Shown: piece after piece, positions 31,714 through 42,941 of the stretch
How positions within the stretch are numbered: the first letter of the stretch is position 1
Layout: each line of letters opens with the position of its first letter
Assembly: GCF_001611795.1 (NCBI RefSeq)
Contig: NZ_CP015098.1
Span: 3,038,001-3,102,000, forward strand
DNA: 64,000 nt
Origin: Streptomyces qaidamensis
Lineage (GTDB): Bacteria; Actinomycetota; Actinomycetes; Streptomycetales; Streptomycetaceae
Direction: 5' to 3'
Made by a program: the position numbers and the translations under genes
The notes under the pieces: generated by a model
Told to the model about the DNA's origin: nothing
Database searches by the model: none
What the model saw: only the letters and a program-made list of their open reading frames with translations

Positions 31714-32595
31714 TCAGCCCTTGCGGACGACCTGCACGTCGAGATCGACCCTGATGCTCGGCCCCACCACCGCGATGCCACGCGCCAGCATCGTCTGCCA
31801 GTTCACGGTGAAGTCGTCCCGGTGCAGTTCGGTCGTGGCCCGGCAGGCCGCCCGCACCTCGCCCTCCATGCCGTTGCCCAGCCCCAGGTACTCCGTGTCC
31901 AGCGTGACCGTCCGCGTCACGCCGTGCAGCGACAGCGCCCCCGTCACGGCCCACCGGTTCCCGCCCTTGTGCAGGAACCGTTCGCTGTAGAACTCCAGCG
32001 TCGGGAACCGCTCGACGTCCAGGAAGTCCGCCGAGCGCAGATGGTCGTCGCGCATCCTCATGTTGGTGTCGATGGACGCCGCGTCGATCACCACGTGCAT
32101 CGCCGAGCGCTCCACCGGATCGGCGACCCGTATGACCCCCGCGAACGACTTGAACTGCCCGTGGATCCGGGCCAGTCCGATGTGCCGCGCGGTGAAGCCG
32201 ATGGAGGAGTGCGCCGACTCGATCTCCCAGTCACCGGCGCCGGGGAGCTCCGGCGGCCGGGCCACCTGGAGCGTCACGTCCCCGAGGGACGCCAGGGTGT
32301 TCTCGGCGACCTGCGTGGTCGCCCGGTACGGCGTGTACCCGTCCGCCGACACCGCGAGCCGGTACTCCCCGGCGGGCACCGTCGTCACGAACGACCCGTA
32401 CGGGTCCGCTCCCCCGCTGACCACCGGCCGCCCCGCGGCGTCCGTCACCGCGAACTCCGCGTGTCTGACCGGCTCGTTGACCGGGTCCAGCACCCGGCAG
32501 GCCAGCACTCCCGCGCTCGGCGGTGTCGGCACCGCCGCCAGGGGACTCGTCCGTTGCACCCGGCTGGTGCGGCTTCCCCGCCAGCGGCCGATCAT
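31714..32595 (-). CDS. YceI-like domain protein with N-terminal Ig-like/CarboxypepD_reg domain
   Basis: 293 residues. Residues 28-115 resemble a carboxypeptidase-regulatory-like beta sandwich (DPYGSFVTTVPAGEYRLAVSADGYTPY). Residues 120-293 are a YceI lipocalin-like domain (WEIESAHSSIGFTARHIGLARIHG, DFLDVERFPTLEFYS, TGALSLHGVTRTVTL), which binds polyisoprenoid or amphiphilic molecules. There is no signal peptide, unlike the periplasmic YceI of Gram-negatives. The ATG 32595 has GGGAG upstream. Fusion of the two domains is common in actinobacteria, to my knowledge. Confidence 0.88.
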   Translation of the reverse strand: MIGRWRGSRTSRVQRTSPLAAVPTPPSAGVLACRVLDPVNEPVRHAEFAVTDAAGRPVVSGGADPYGSFVTTVPAGEYRLAVSADGYTPYRATTQVAENTLASLGDVTLQVARPPELPGAGDWEIESAHSSIGFTARHIGLARIHGQFKSFAGVIRVADPVERSAMHVVIDAASIDTNMRMRDDHLRSADFLDVERFPTLEFYSERFLHKGGNRWAVTGALSLHGVTRTVTLDTEYLGLGNGMEGEVRAACRATTELHRDDFTVNWQTMLARGIAVVGPSIRVDLDVQVVRKG

Positions 32596-32826
32596 CCACG
32601 ACTCCCTGAGTGGCTCGAAATCGCCTGTTGATCACTGTTGATCACACAATGCCGAAGACGCATTCGATCACTGGTGAGGCTTTCGGGGCAACACGGGACC
32701 ACATCACGGGAATCCAGCAGATGTGCTGGCACTACGCACGAGTAGCCCCGTGTGGTCCCGAGTGGTCCTGTGTAGCAGCGTGTGGCCGTGTGTGGCCCTG
32801 TGCGGCCGGAATTGGCTGCTGCGCGT
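32596..32826. repeat. Intergenic region with short tandem repeats
   Basis: No gene seen. It holds a tandem copy of TGTTGATCAC (32626-32645), which includes the palindrome TGATCA twice, near the likely promoter of the YceI gene, and a GTG-rich degenerate repeat (GTGTGGTCC, GAGTGGTCC, GTGTGGCCG, GTGTGGCCC) at about 32745-32816. Confidence 0.4.
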
Positions 32827-33657
32827 CTACGCGGGATCGCGCAGTGCCGGCACCTTGTCGAGCCCGATCCCGAACCGCTCCCGGTACACCCCGAGCACCT
32901 CCTCGTCCGTCTCCAGCTCCCGCACCTCCCGCGTCCCGTCGGCCGCCGTCGCCGTGAACCTGCGCCCGCTGAGCGTGATCCTTCCTCCGTCCTGCGTCAC
33001 CCGCGTACAGACCAGCGACCGCGTGAAATGCGACACCGGCGACGTGCTGTGCCACCACGCGCCGGCCACGAAGTCGCCCAGTACCCGCGGCCGCACCTCC
33101 AGGCGGTACTGCGGTGTGCCGCCCCGGAACACGTCCAGGTCCGCCGCCTCCACCGTGCCGTGCCCGCCACGCACCCCGGCCGCGTCCGGCTCCGCCTCGA
33201 CGATGCGGAAGGTGCCGCCCGGATCCTCCTGTTCTCCCCTGTCCCCGAACGCCAGCGGAAGGTGGCTGTGCGCCCCGAACCCCACATCGGCCAGCCAGTC
33301 GCCCCCGTCCACCGTCCGCACCCGCAGCGCGAGATGGTCGTAGGGAATCCCGAGCCGCCCCTCGTCGCCGTACACCCGCGCCGCCAGCAGTGCCACGTCG
33401 TACCCCAGCGCGGCGAGCAACGCCCCGAAGGAACCGTTGAGTTCGTAACAGAACCCGCCCCGCCGCGCGCCCACCACCTTGTCCAGCAGCCGCTTCTCCT
33501 CCAGCACGATCTCCTCGCCCAGGTGGATCGAGAGGTTCTCGAACGGCACGGTCTGCAGATGGCGCAGGTGCAGCTCGCGCAGCGCGTCGACCGTGGGCCA
33601 CGCCGGGTGCTCGACTCCCAGTCGGCGAAGGTAGGCATCAACCTGTGCTGAGTTCAT
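32827..33657 (-). CDS. Arylamine N-acetyltransferase
   Basis: 276-residue NAT that moves acetyl from acetyl-CoA to arylamines and hydrazines. The catalytic triad is complete: Cys 70 in RRGGFCYELN, His 108 in PYDHLAL and Asp 124 in WLADVGFG; the N-terminal PFENLSIHLG motif is typical. It starts four bases after comEC ends with a GAGGGC site, so it may be the last gene of the comEA-comEC transcript. Confidence 0.93.
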   Translation of the reverse strand: MNSAQVDAYLRRLGVEHPAWPTVDALRELHLRHLQTVPFENLSIHLGEEIVLEEKRLLDKVVGARRGGFCYELNGSFGALLAALGYDVALLAARVYGDEGRLGIPYDHLALRVRTVDGGDWLADVGFGAHSHLPLAFGDRGEQEDPGGTFRIVEAEPDAAGVRGGHGTVEAADLDVFRGGTPQYRLEVRPRVLGDFVAGAWWHSTSPVSHFTRSLVCTRVTQDGGRITLSGRRFTATAADGTREVRELETDEEVLGVYRERFGIGLDKVPALRDPA

Positions 33658-33661
33658 GCCC

Positions 33662-36283
33662 TCAGTCTCTCGCCACGCTCAGCTCTCCGCCCCCTCCCAC
33701 GACCGCGAGCGCACCGTCCCGGTCCGTCCGCAGCACCGCCGCGCCCCAGTCGCGCAGCGCCGCGACCGTGCCGGGCGCCGGGTGGCCGTACGAGTTGTCC
33801 TCACCACAGGAGATGAGGGCCAGCCTCGGGGCGACCCGCCCCATGAGGCCCGGATCCTGGTAGGCCGAGCCGTGATGAGCGACTTTCAGCACGTCCACAC
33901 CCTCCAGCGCCTCAGCCGCCGGCGAGCGGGCCAGTGCCCGCTGCGCCGGGGGCTCCAGGTCCCCGAGGAGCAGCAGGCGCAGTCCGCCCGAGCGGACCAG
34001 CATGGCGACGCTGGCGTCGTTCGGCCCCTCCGGCGCCGGTGGGGCCGGTTGAGCCGGCGGGGCCGGGTGAGCCGGAAGCAGCCCCGGAGCCACCCCTGGG
34101 GGCGAGTCCGGCGGCGGGCTGGGGGGCGGCCACACCACCTGCCAGGCCAGCTCCCCCGTACGCCGCTGCTCCCCGGCCGCTGCCCGCGTCACGGGGATCC
34201 GCCGTGCCGCCGCCAGTCTTCGTACGAACGCGGCCTGGTCCGCGGGCTCTTCGAACCCCGTCGTCTCGATCGCGCCCACCGCCCGCCCGCGCAGCACCCC
34301 GGGCAGGCCCGCCACGTGATCGGCGTGGAAGTGGGTGAGGACGACCAGCGGGATCCTGCTGATGCCCAGTGAGCGCAGGCAGTGGTCGACGAGCTGCGGG
34401 TCGGGCCCCGCGTCCACCACCACGCCGGTCCCCTCACCTGCCGCGAGCACCAGGGCGTCGCCCTGCCCCACGTCACACATCACCAGCCGCCAGCCCGACG
34501 GCGGCCAGCCCGTGACCACGCGGGCCAGCGGCGGCGGCTGCACCACCACCAGCATCAGCAGCACTCCGCAGACCCCGCACCACCAGGGATGCCCGAGCAG
34601 CCGCCGCCCGACGAGCACCACCACGACGGTCACGGCCAGGAGCAGCGCCGCGCCCGTCCACCTGCCCGGCCAGTCCACTCCCGCGCCCGGCAGCGCCGCC
34701 CCGGTCCGGGCGATCTGCGCGATCCACTCGGCGGGCCAGTGCGCGCACCAGGCCAGCGTCTCGGCCACCGGCATCGCCACCGGCGCCGTGGCCAGCGCCG
34801 CGAACCCCAGCACGGTCGCCGGCGCGATCGCGAACTCCGCGAGCAGGTTGCAGGGCACCGCCACCAGGCTCACCCGCGCCGACAGCACGGCGACAACGGG
34901 GGCGCACAAGGCTTGCGCGGCTGCGGCGGCGCCCAGCGCCTCAGCCGGCCTCGCGGGCACGCCACGCCGCCGCAGCCCGGCGCTCCAGCGCGGCGCGAGC
35001 GTGAGCAGGGCGCCGGTCGCCACGACGGACAGCAGGAACCCGTAACTCCGCGCGAGCCAGGGGTCGTACAGCACCAGCAGCAGGACCGCCGTCGCCAGCG
35101 CGGGAATCATCGATCTGCGGCGGCCGGTCGCCAGAGCGAGCAGCGCCACGGCCCCGCAGGCCGCGGCCCGCACCACGCTCGGGTCCGGTCTGCACACGAC
35201 GACGAACCCGAGCGAGAGCGCACCTCCGAGCACCGCCGTCCCGCGCAGGGAGATGCCGAGCCGGGGTGCGAGCCCCCGCCGCTCGACGTGCTGCGCCAGC
35301 CCTGGCGGCCCGAGCAGCAGCGCGAGAAGGATTGTGAAGTTTGCCCCGGATACGGCCAAAGTGTGTGTGAGGTCGGTCTCCTTGAACGCCTCCTCCAACT
35401 CCGGAGTGATCCGCGAGGTGTCCCCCACGACCAGCCCCGGCAGCAGCGCCCGGGCGTCCGCGGGCAGTCCGTCGGTCGCCTCGCGCAGCCCGGTGCGCAG
35501 CCGCCCGGCGAGCCGCTGCGGCCCCGAGGGCTCTCCCACCACGTCCGGCTCGCCCTGGTCCCGCACCCGCAGCACCGCAGCGATCCGGTCGCCGCCCGTC
35601 ATCGCGGGCACCAGCCGCGCACTGATCCGCAACCGCGTCGACGGCAGCAGGCCGAGCCACGGTGACCGCCCCGGCGCACCGGTCGCCCGGCCGGGAGGGG
35701 CCTTGGACACGTCGACGATCAGCAGCACCGGCGCCCGTGTCGTCACCGCCGTGCCTCCCGCCCCCTGGACGCGCCGCACGTCGGCGTCGATCAGCACGGC
35801 CGCCGGAGCCGCGTGATCGCCCCGGACCCTCGGCCGGGTGAGCCGCGGGTCCGACGTGAGCTCGACCTCGGCGGTCACCGTCGCGTACTCCCGCGCCAGG
35901 CCGGGCACGGGCCCCCGGCGCAGATCCGCCCCGTGCAGTCCGGCCGAGGCGGCAGCAGCGGCGACGCACAGCAGCAGGGCTGCGGCCGAGGCTCGCGGCC
36001 ATGACGCCGTCCGGCGCCGCCGGATCAGAGCCAGCAGTCCGACGGCCACCAGACAGCCGATCACGACGCCGAGGACGCGTTCCGGCGCCGCGTCGAGCAT
36101 GAGCGCCGCCGTGCCCCAGGCCGCGAGGGCGGGTGGTACGAGCCGCAGGTCCGTCGGACCCTCCTGGCGTGGCCGGGCAGTGCCGAGGCGTGTGCCGGAG
36201 GAAGCGTGCACGGACGACCGGGCGGGCCGGAGCTCGGACGCGGCCTCGTCCTGCCGGGACGGCGGGCCGGGGAGGCTCCTCAT
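33662..36283 (-). CDS. comEC: ComEC/Rec2 family DNA-uptake channel protein
   Basis: 873-residue integral membrane protein. An N-terminal soluble segment with DUF4131-like features and TM helices precedes the Competence domain (LTHTLAVSGANFTILLALL, VRAAACGAVALLA, GFLLSVVATGALL). The C-terminal metallo-beta-lactamase domain holds DVGQGDALVL, LTHFHADHVAGL and VAHHGS. In competent bacteria it carries single-stranded DNA inward. The gene overlaps comEA by four bases (ATGA). A Pro-rich insert (about 730-770) separates parts of the MBL domain. Confidence 0.93.
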   Translation of the reverse strand: MRSLPGPPSRQDEAASELRPARSSVHASSGTRLGTARPRQEGPTDLRLVPPALAAWGTAALMLDAAPERVLGVVIGCLVAVGLLALIRRRRTASWPRASAAALLLCVAAAAASAGLHGADLRRGPVPGLAREYATVTAEVELTSDPRLTRPRVRGDHAAPAAVLIDADVRRVQGAGGTAVTTRAPVLLIVDVSKAPPGRATGAPGRSPWLGLLPSTRLRISARLVPAMTGGDRIAAVLRVRDQGEPDVVGEPSGPQRLAGRLRTGLREATDGLPADARALLPGLVVGDTSRITPELEEAFKETDLTHTLAVSGANFTILLALLLGPPGLAQHVERRGLAPRLGISLRGTAVLGGALSLGFVVVCRPDPSVVRAAACGAVALLALATGRRRSMIPALATAVLLLVLYDPWLARSYGFLLSVVATGALLTLAPRWSAGLRRRGVPARPAEALGAAAAAQALCAPVVAVLSARVSLVAVPCNLLAEFAIAPATVLGFAALATAPVAMPVAETLAWCAHWPAEWIAQIARTGAALPGAGVDWPGRWTGAALLLAVTVVVVLVGRRLLGHPWWCGVCGVLLMLVVVQPPPLARVVTGWPPSGWRLVMCDVGQGDALVLAAGEGTGVVVDAGPDPQLVDHCLRSLGISRIPLVVLTHFHADHVAGLPGVLRGRAVGAIETTGFEEPADQAAFVRRLAAARRIPVTRAAAGEQRRTGELAWQVVWPPPSPPPDSPPGVAPGLLPAHPAPPAQPAPPAPEGPNDASVAMLVRSGGLRLLLLGDLEPPAQRALARSPAAEALEGVDVLKVAHHGSAYQDPGLMGRVAPRLALISCGEDNSYGHPAPGTVAALRDWGAAVLRTDRDGALAVVGGGGELSVARD

Positions 36284-37497
36284 GGCCGTACGAGGTTCCG
36301 CAGGTCGGCGAAGCGGCGGTCGCCGATGCCGTTCACCTCACGCAGTTCGTCCACGGAACGGAAACCGCCGTGCTGCGTGCGGTAGTCGATGATGTGCTGG
36401 GCCAGCACGGGGCCGACACCCGGCAAGGTGTCGAGCTGGTCCGCGGTGGCCGTGTTGAGCGAGACGGGAGCCGCCGGGGCGGCCGCTCCGCCCGCCGCCG
36501 CACCGGCCGAGCCAACGGGGGCCGTACCGCCGCCCGCCCCGGGTCCCGCGACGGGAGCCTGTGCCCCGACGATCACCTGCTCGCCGTCCACGAGGAACCG
36601 GGCGCGGTTGAGCCCGTCGGTGTTCGTGCCCGGCTTCACCCCGCCCGCCGCGTGCAGCGCGTCGGCCACCCGCGATCCGGCCGGCAACCGGTGGATCCCC
36701 GGTTCACGGACCTTGCCGCTGACGTCCACGACGATCGCGGCCGCCCCCGCCCTCACGGACCCGGAGGAAGATCCGGAGGGAGCACCGGCAGGCACCCCGG
36801 CAGCGCCCGATCCCCGCTCCCCGGCCTCCTGTCCGCTCTCCTGCCGCTCCCCGAACGGCACCACCGCCCGCACCACCTCCGGCGGCCGCACGGTCTGCGA
36901 GCGGCCTGCCCAGAAGTGCTGCACGGCGAACCCCGCTGCGACGACCAGCACCACTGCCAGGGCCAGCACATTCCGCCGCTCCAGAGCGCACCTCGCCTGC
37001 AACCACAGCGGCATCCGTTCCCGCAGCGCGAGCCCGGCCCGCTCCCGCCAGGCTCCCTCCGCCACGCCACCGCTCTGCCCCTCCGGCTCGGCGAAAGCAC
37101 CCACGGCAGCCGGCCCTCGCCGGGGCCCTTCGACACCGACGAAACCCGGTGGCCCCGGCGACTCCGGCGGCCCTTGCCCCGACTCCCGCCGCTCCCCGGC
37201 CCGTTCGACCGGCTCGGTCCGCCCCGGAGACCCAGCCGACCGGTCGGACCCGGCCGACCCGGCAAGCTCGGCCGATACGGCAAGCTCGGCAGACTCAGCA
37301 GGCGCCGCCGACGCGACCGACTCGCCGAACAACACCCCTGCCCGCCGCCGGAGTTCCTCCGCCGACGCATGATCCCGGCGGGTCCGCCCGCGTGCGACAG
37401 GCGCATCCCGGCGATGACGGACGCGCCCGTCGGACGCCGGCCCACGGCCCGGCCCACTGGTCGCGGTCGCTGTACGTGAACGTGATCGAAGTGCCAT
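36280..37497 (-). CDS. comEA: ComEA family helix-hairpin-helix DNA-binding protein
   Basis: 405 residues with one TM segment (VLALAVVLVVAAGFAVQHFW), an SLBB domain (IVVDVSGKVREPGIHRL) and C-terminal paired helix-hairpin-helix motifs (LNTATADQLDTLPGVGPVLAQ, ELREVNGIGDRRFADL) that bind DNA. The long, low-complexity N-terminal half before the TM is about 200 residues longer than in typical ComEA. ATG 37497 is used; no strong ribosome site. Translationally coupled to comEC. Confidence 0.9.
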   Translation of the reverse strand: MALRSRSRTATATSGPGRGPASDGRVRHRRDAPVARGRTRRDHASAEELRRRAGVLFGESVASAAPAESAELAVSAELAGSAGSDRSAGSPGRTEPVERAGERRESGQGPPESPGPPGFVGVEGPRRGPAAVGAFAEPEGQSGGVAEGAWRERAGLALRERMPLWLQARCALERRNVLALAVVLVVAAGFAVQHFWAGRSQTVRPPEVVRAVVPFGERQESGQEAGERGSGAAGVPAGAPSGSSSGSVRAGAAAIVVDVSGKVREPGIHRLPAGSRVADALHAAGGVKPGTNTDGLNRARFLVDGEQVIVGAQAPVAGPGAGGGTAPVGSAGAAAGGAAAPAAPVSLNTATADQLDTLPGVGPVLAQHIIDYRTQHGGFRSVDELREVNGIGDRRFADLRNLVRP

Positions 37498-37615
37498 GCG
37501 ACGAGGATCGGCCACCTCGGCCCACTCGCGATGATCTTGCTCGATTCCCGTGGACGATCCCCGGTTGTGGACAACTCCGTCCCTCACACGGGCGACCCGA
37601 GCTCCACAGCAACGT

Positions 37616-38461
37616 TCACCGGGGCGAAACCACAACCCCGAGCAGCCCGGGCCCCGTGTGCGCCCCGATCACCGCCCCGACCTCGCTGACATGCAGATCG
37701 GCCAGCCCGGGCACTCGCGTCCGCAGCCGGTCGGCGAGGGCCGATGCCCGGTCAGGGGCGGCAAGATGATGCACGGCGACATCCACCTGGGCGCTGCCCG
37801 CACGGTCGGCCGCGATCTCCTCAAGGCGGGCGATCGCCTTGGACGCGGTCCGCACCTTCTCCAGCGGTTCGATACGGCCGTCGGCCAGTTGCAGCAGCGG
37901 CTTCACCGCAAGTGCCGACCCCAGCAGGGCCTGCGCGGCACCGATACGGCCGCCGCGCCGCAGGTAGTCGAGGGTGTCGACGTAGAAGTAGGCGGAGGTG
38001 CCGGCGGCCTTCTTCTCCGCGGCCGCGACGGCCTCGTCCACCGTCCCGCCCGACTCCGCGGCCTCCGCGGCGGCGAGCGCGCAGAACCCGAGCGCCATCG
38101 CGATCATGCCGGTGTCCACCACCCGCACCGGCACCGGCGACTGCCGTGCGGCCACGACGGCCGCGTCGTACGTACCGGAGAGTTCGGCGGAGAGGTGGAG
38201 GGAGACGATGCCGGTGGCGCCGGACTCGGCGACCTTGCGGTACGTCTCCTCGAAGACCGCGGGAGCGGGCCGCGAGGTCGTCACGGGGCGCCGCTTCTGC
38301 AAAGCCTGGGCGAGGGCGCGGGTCGAGATCTCGGTGCCCTCCTCCAGCGCACGGTCGCCGAGAACCACGGTCAGAGGCACCGCCGTGATGCCGTGACGCT
38401 CCATCGTCCGGGCCGGCAGGTAGGCCGTTGAATCGGTGACGATCGCGACATGGCGGGACAT
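37616..38461 (-). CDS. DegV family fatty-acid-binding protein
   Basis: 281 residues. VAIVTDSTAYLP at the start, TSRPAPAVFEE, SAELSGTYDAAVVAA, DTLDYLRRGGRI and KPLLQLADGRIEP are hallmark segments of the DegV/FakB fold, which binds a fatty acid for the kinase FakA. No FakA homologue is in the window, so its partner is unknown. ATG 38461 is clear. Upstream of comEA on the same strand. Confidence 0.93.
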   Translation of the reverse strand: MSRHVAIVTDSTAYLPARTMERHGITAVPLTVVLGDRALEEGTEISTRALAQALQKRRPVTTSRPAPAVFEETYRKVAESGATGIVSLHLSAELSGTYDAAVVAARQSPVPVRVVDTGMIAMALGFCALAAAEAAESGGTVDEAVAAAEKKAAGTSAYFYVDTLDYLRRGGRIGAAQALLGSALAVKPLLQLADGRIEPLEKVRTASKAIARLEEIAADRAGSAQVDVAVHHLAAPDRASALADRLRTRVPGLADLHVSEVGAVIGAHTGPGLLGVVVSPR

Positions 38462-38533
38462 GAGCTGGAGGTTACCTGCCGTAGCGCCCGTGCGGCAGTC
38501 CGGCCCCTGCGCCCTGCGGCGCGCGTGGCCGGA

Positions 38534-39379
38534 TCAAGTGGTGCTCTCGGGGCGGGGCTTCTTCTGCCAGGGGTAGGTCGGGCGCGCTGCCGGCGGCGTG
38601 ATGGCGGGCCGCACCGGCTCCTGCGCGGAGCCGGACTGCGCTGTGTCCGGCCAGGTCTGACCGGCCGTGGCGGCATCGGCGGCGGGCGCCTCGGGCCACG
38701 GCGGCGGCGCGGACTGCGCCGACGAGGCCTGCTGCCGGGCGGACGCGGACTGTTCCGAGGACGAGGCCTGCTGCCTCGTGGAAGCGGACTGTGCCGAGGA
38801 CGGGGGCTGCGTGGAGGACGTGGGTTGCGGCTCCGGAGCCGTCCAGTGCCGCAGCGCCCCGGACTCCAGGTCGATCTGGGCGCTGAGCGAGTCCAGGTCG
38901 TCGTCCGCGAAGCGGCGGGCCCGGTCGCGGGCCGCCCAGCGCAGCGAGTCGGCCGAGTGCGTGATGCGTTCGGTGCGCTCGCGCAGCCCGGGCAGCCGCT
39001 CGGTGAGCGCGGCGCGGTCCGGCTCGGACTCCAGGCGCTTGAGTTCGTCGTCCAGCTCGTGGCCGTGCGCGCTGAGCCGTTCGAAGAGGCCGACGGACTC
39101 CTTCAGGGACTCGTCCTCGGCGACGGCCGCGTGCAGCGCGTCCTGCGTGGCGCGCATCGAGGTGCGCAGCTTCAGCCGGAGCTGGGCGAGTTCGCCCGCG
39201 GCGCCGGGCTGGGCGAAGGACTTGGCGCGCAGTGTGTGCTCCTCGACCGTGCGGCGGGCCTGGGTGATGCCGCGGTCCACGCCGCGCTTGGCGGCGCCGA
39301 CCGCCTTCACGGTGGCGTACGCCCCGAGCCCGAACAGGAGCACGAAGAGCAGGGCGAAGACGGCGATCACTGCATCCAC
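38534..39379 (-). CDS. Membrane-anchored coiled-coil protein of unknown function
   Basis: 281 residues. An N-terminal TM helix (AVIAVFALLFVLLFGLGAYA) is followed by a long charged helical region (about 35-170) of coiled-coil character and a Gln/Ser/Ala-rich tail with short repeats (SASTRQQASSSEQSASARQQ). GTG 39379 has a GGAGGAG site. No family recognised; the layout suggests a cytoplasmic-facing scaffold or regulatory protein conserved in Streptomyces. Confidence 0.75.
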   Translation of the reverse strand: MDAVIAVFALLFVLLFGLGAYATVKAVGAAKRGVDRGITQARRTVEEHTLRAKSFAQPGAAGELAQLRLKLRTSMRATQDALHAAVAEDESLKESVGLFERLSAHGHELDDELKRLESEPDRAALTERLPGLRERTERITHSADSLRWAARDRARRFADDDLDSLSAQIDLESGALRHWTAPEPQPTSSTQPPSSAQSASTRQQASSSEQSASARQQASSAQSAPPPWPEAPAADAATAGQTWPDTAQSGSAQEPVRPAITPPAARPTYPWQKKPRPESTT

Positions 39380-39436
39380 AAGGGCTCCTCCTCGGACGTC
39401 ACGGCGCTTCGCGTCGCTCTTCAACGGTAAACGCAA

Positions 39437-39479
39437 CGGGCAGGTCCGGAGTTCCAGTAAAACCCCGAACCTGCCCGTA
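39437..39479 (-). terminator. Hairpin between leuS and the downstream gene
   Basis: ACGGGCAGGT and ACCTGCCCGT form a 10-bp stem with extra inner pairing across a 23-base loop region. It lies 109 bases beyond the leuS stop. The following 39480-39560 is a degenerate tandem repeat built on GGGACCACCCCG. Confidence 0.6.
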
Positions 39480-39587
39480 GGGGACCACCCCGAGAGGGAC
39501 CACCCCGCGAGGGGACGGCCCATAAGGGGCCCCGAGGGGCCCCGCCCACAAGGGACAGCACAGAGAGCGGTTCGCCCGCCCCGGCAG

Positions 39588-42467
<2,880 letters not shown>

Positions 42468-42522
42468 GATCCTCAAAGCTCCATCGATCGTCTCTGCCTG
42501 CGGCTGTCTGGTTCGAGAAACG

Positions 42523-42547
42523 AAAAATCCCCTCGCACAGGAGGGGA
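42523..42547 (-). terminator. leuS attenuator terminator
   Basis: On the minus strand TCCCCTC-CTGTGC-GAGGGGA followed directly by TTTTT: an intrinsic terminator between the leader peptide and leuS. A separate stem CCGGCCAC/GTGGCCGG (42561-42588) lies between the leader stop and this hairpin and could take part in switching. Confidence 0.85.
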
Positions 42548-42594
42548 CGCCGCGCCGATGCCGGCCACTCGGTTCGTCCGGTGGCCGGGACTGA

Positions 42595-42633
42595 TCAGCG
42601 CGGCCCGCTAAGCAGAAGGCGTACGGCACGCAT
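42595..42633 (-). CDS. leuS leader peptide (attenuation)
   Basis: Twelve-codon ORF encoding [12 protein letters not shown] with three successive Leu codons (CTT, CTG, CTT); CTT is rare in this genome, so it should report leucyl-tRNA supply. It stops at 42595, 48 bases before an intrinsic terminator and 128 bases before leuS. No Shine-Dalgarno is visible, but the likely -10 TACCCT (42640-42645) places the transcript start at or next to the ATG, suggesting leaderless translation. Confidence 0.85.
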   Translation of the reverse strand: MRAVRLLLSGPR

Positions 42634-42639
42634 GGCGCT

Positions 42640-42645
42640 AGGGTA
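42640..42645 (-). promoter_or_regulatory. Likely -10 box of the leuS leader transcript
   Basis: TACCCT on the minus strand, six bases upstream of the leader ATG. No clear -35 hexamer; the upstream GC-rich CGCGAC stretch is only a weak match. Position is consistent with a leaderless message. Confidence 0.45.
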
Positions 42646-42721
42646 CCGCAGGCCCCCAGCGCGTCGCGACGCGCTGCCGAGGGGCCGTCTCGGTGTCAAA
42701 CAAGCTGAACCAAGGTCAATG

Positions 42722-42793
42722 GTTACTTCGCGTAACAGCCACTAAAGGACATCGCAGCAGCCAGATTGTCCTTTGATAACAGCGCAATAACTC
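42722..42793 (+). promoter_or_regulatory. Regulatory region of the cytochrome b/flavoprotein module
   Basis: AT-richer than its surroundings. It holds hairpin GTTAC-TTCGC-GTAAC (42722-42736), a perfect inverted repeat AAAGGACA/TGTCCTTT (42744-42774, 15-base spacer) and a possible promoter TTGTCC-16-TAACTC (42766-42793) overlapping the right arm. Candidate operator for an unidentified regulator, about 80 bases before the first ORF. Confidence 0.4.
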
Positions 42794-42875
42794 AAACCTC
42801 GTACCCACCGGTATGACTCCGCTTAGAGTTCGGCAGCGGGACCGCTGCTTTCCCGAACCGCTCGGAGTTGCCCCC

Positions 42876-42941
42876 ATGAACCCTCATCGCAGTAACACCT
42901 CCCTACCCCCGGTCGCCGGGACGTGGGGAGGCAAGTCGTGA
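42876..42941 (+). CDS. Upstream 21-residue ORF overlapping the cytochrome gene
   Basis: ATG preceded by CGGAG, 21 codons (starting MNPHRSNTSLPP), with TGA overlapping the downstream GTG start (GTGA). The good ribosome site of the next gene (GGGGAGG) lies inside it. It may act as a coupling or regulatory leader; the peptide itself has no recognisable motif. Could also be chance, as the downstream gene has its own site. Confidence 0.45.
   Translation: MNPHRSNTSLPPVAGTWGGKS

Noticed and set aside
42468..42645. T-box riboswitch for leuS
   Set aside because: No T-box sequence or specifier loop; a leader peptide and terminator fit better.
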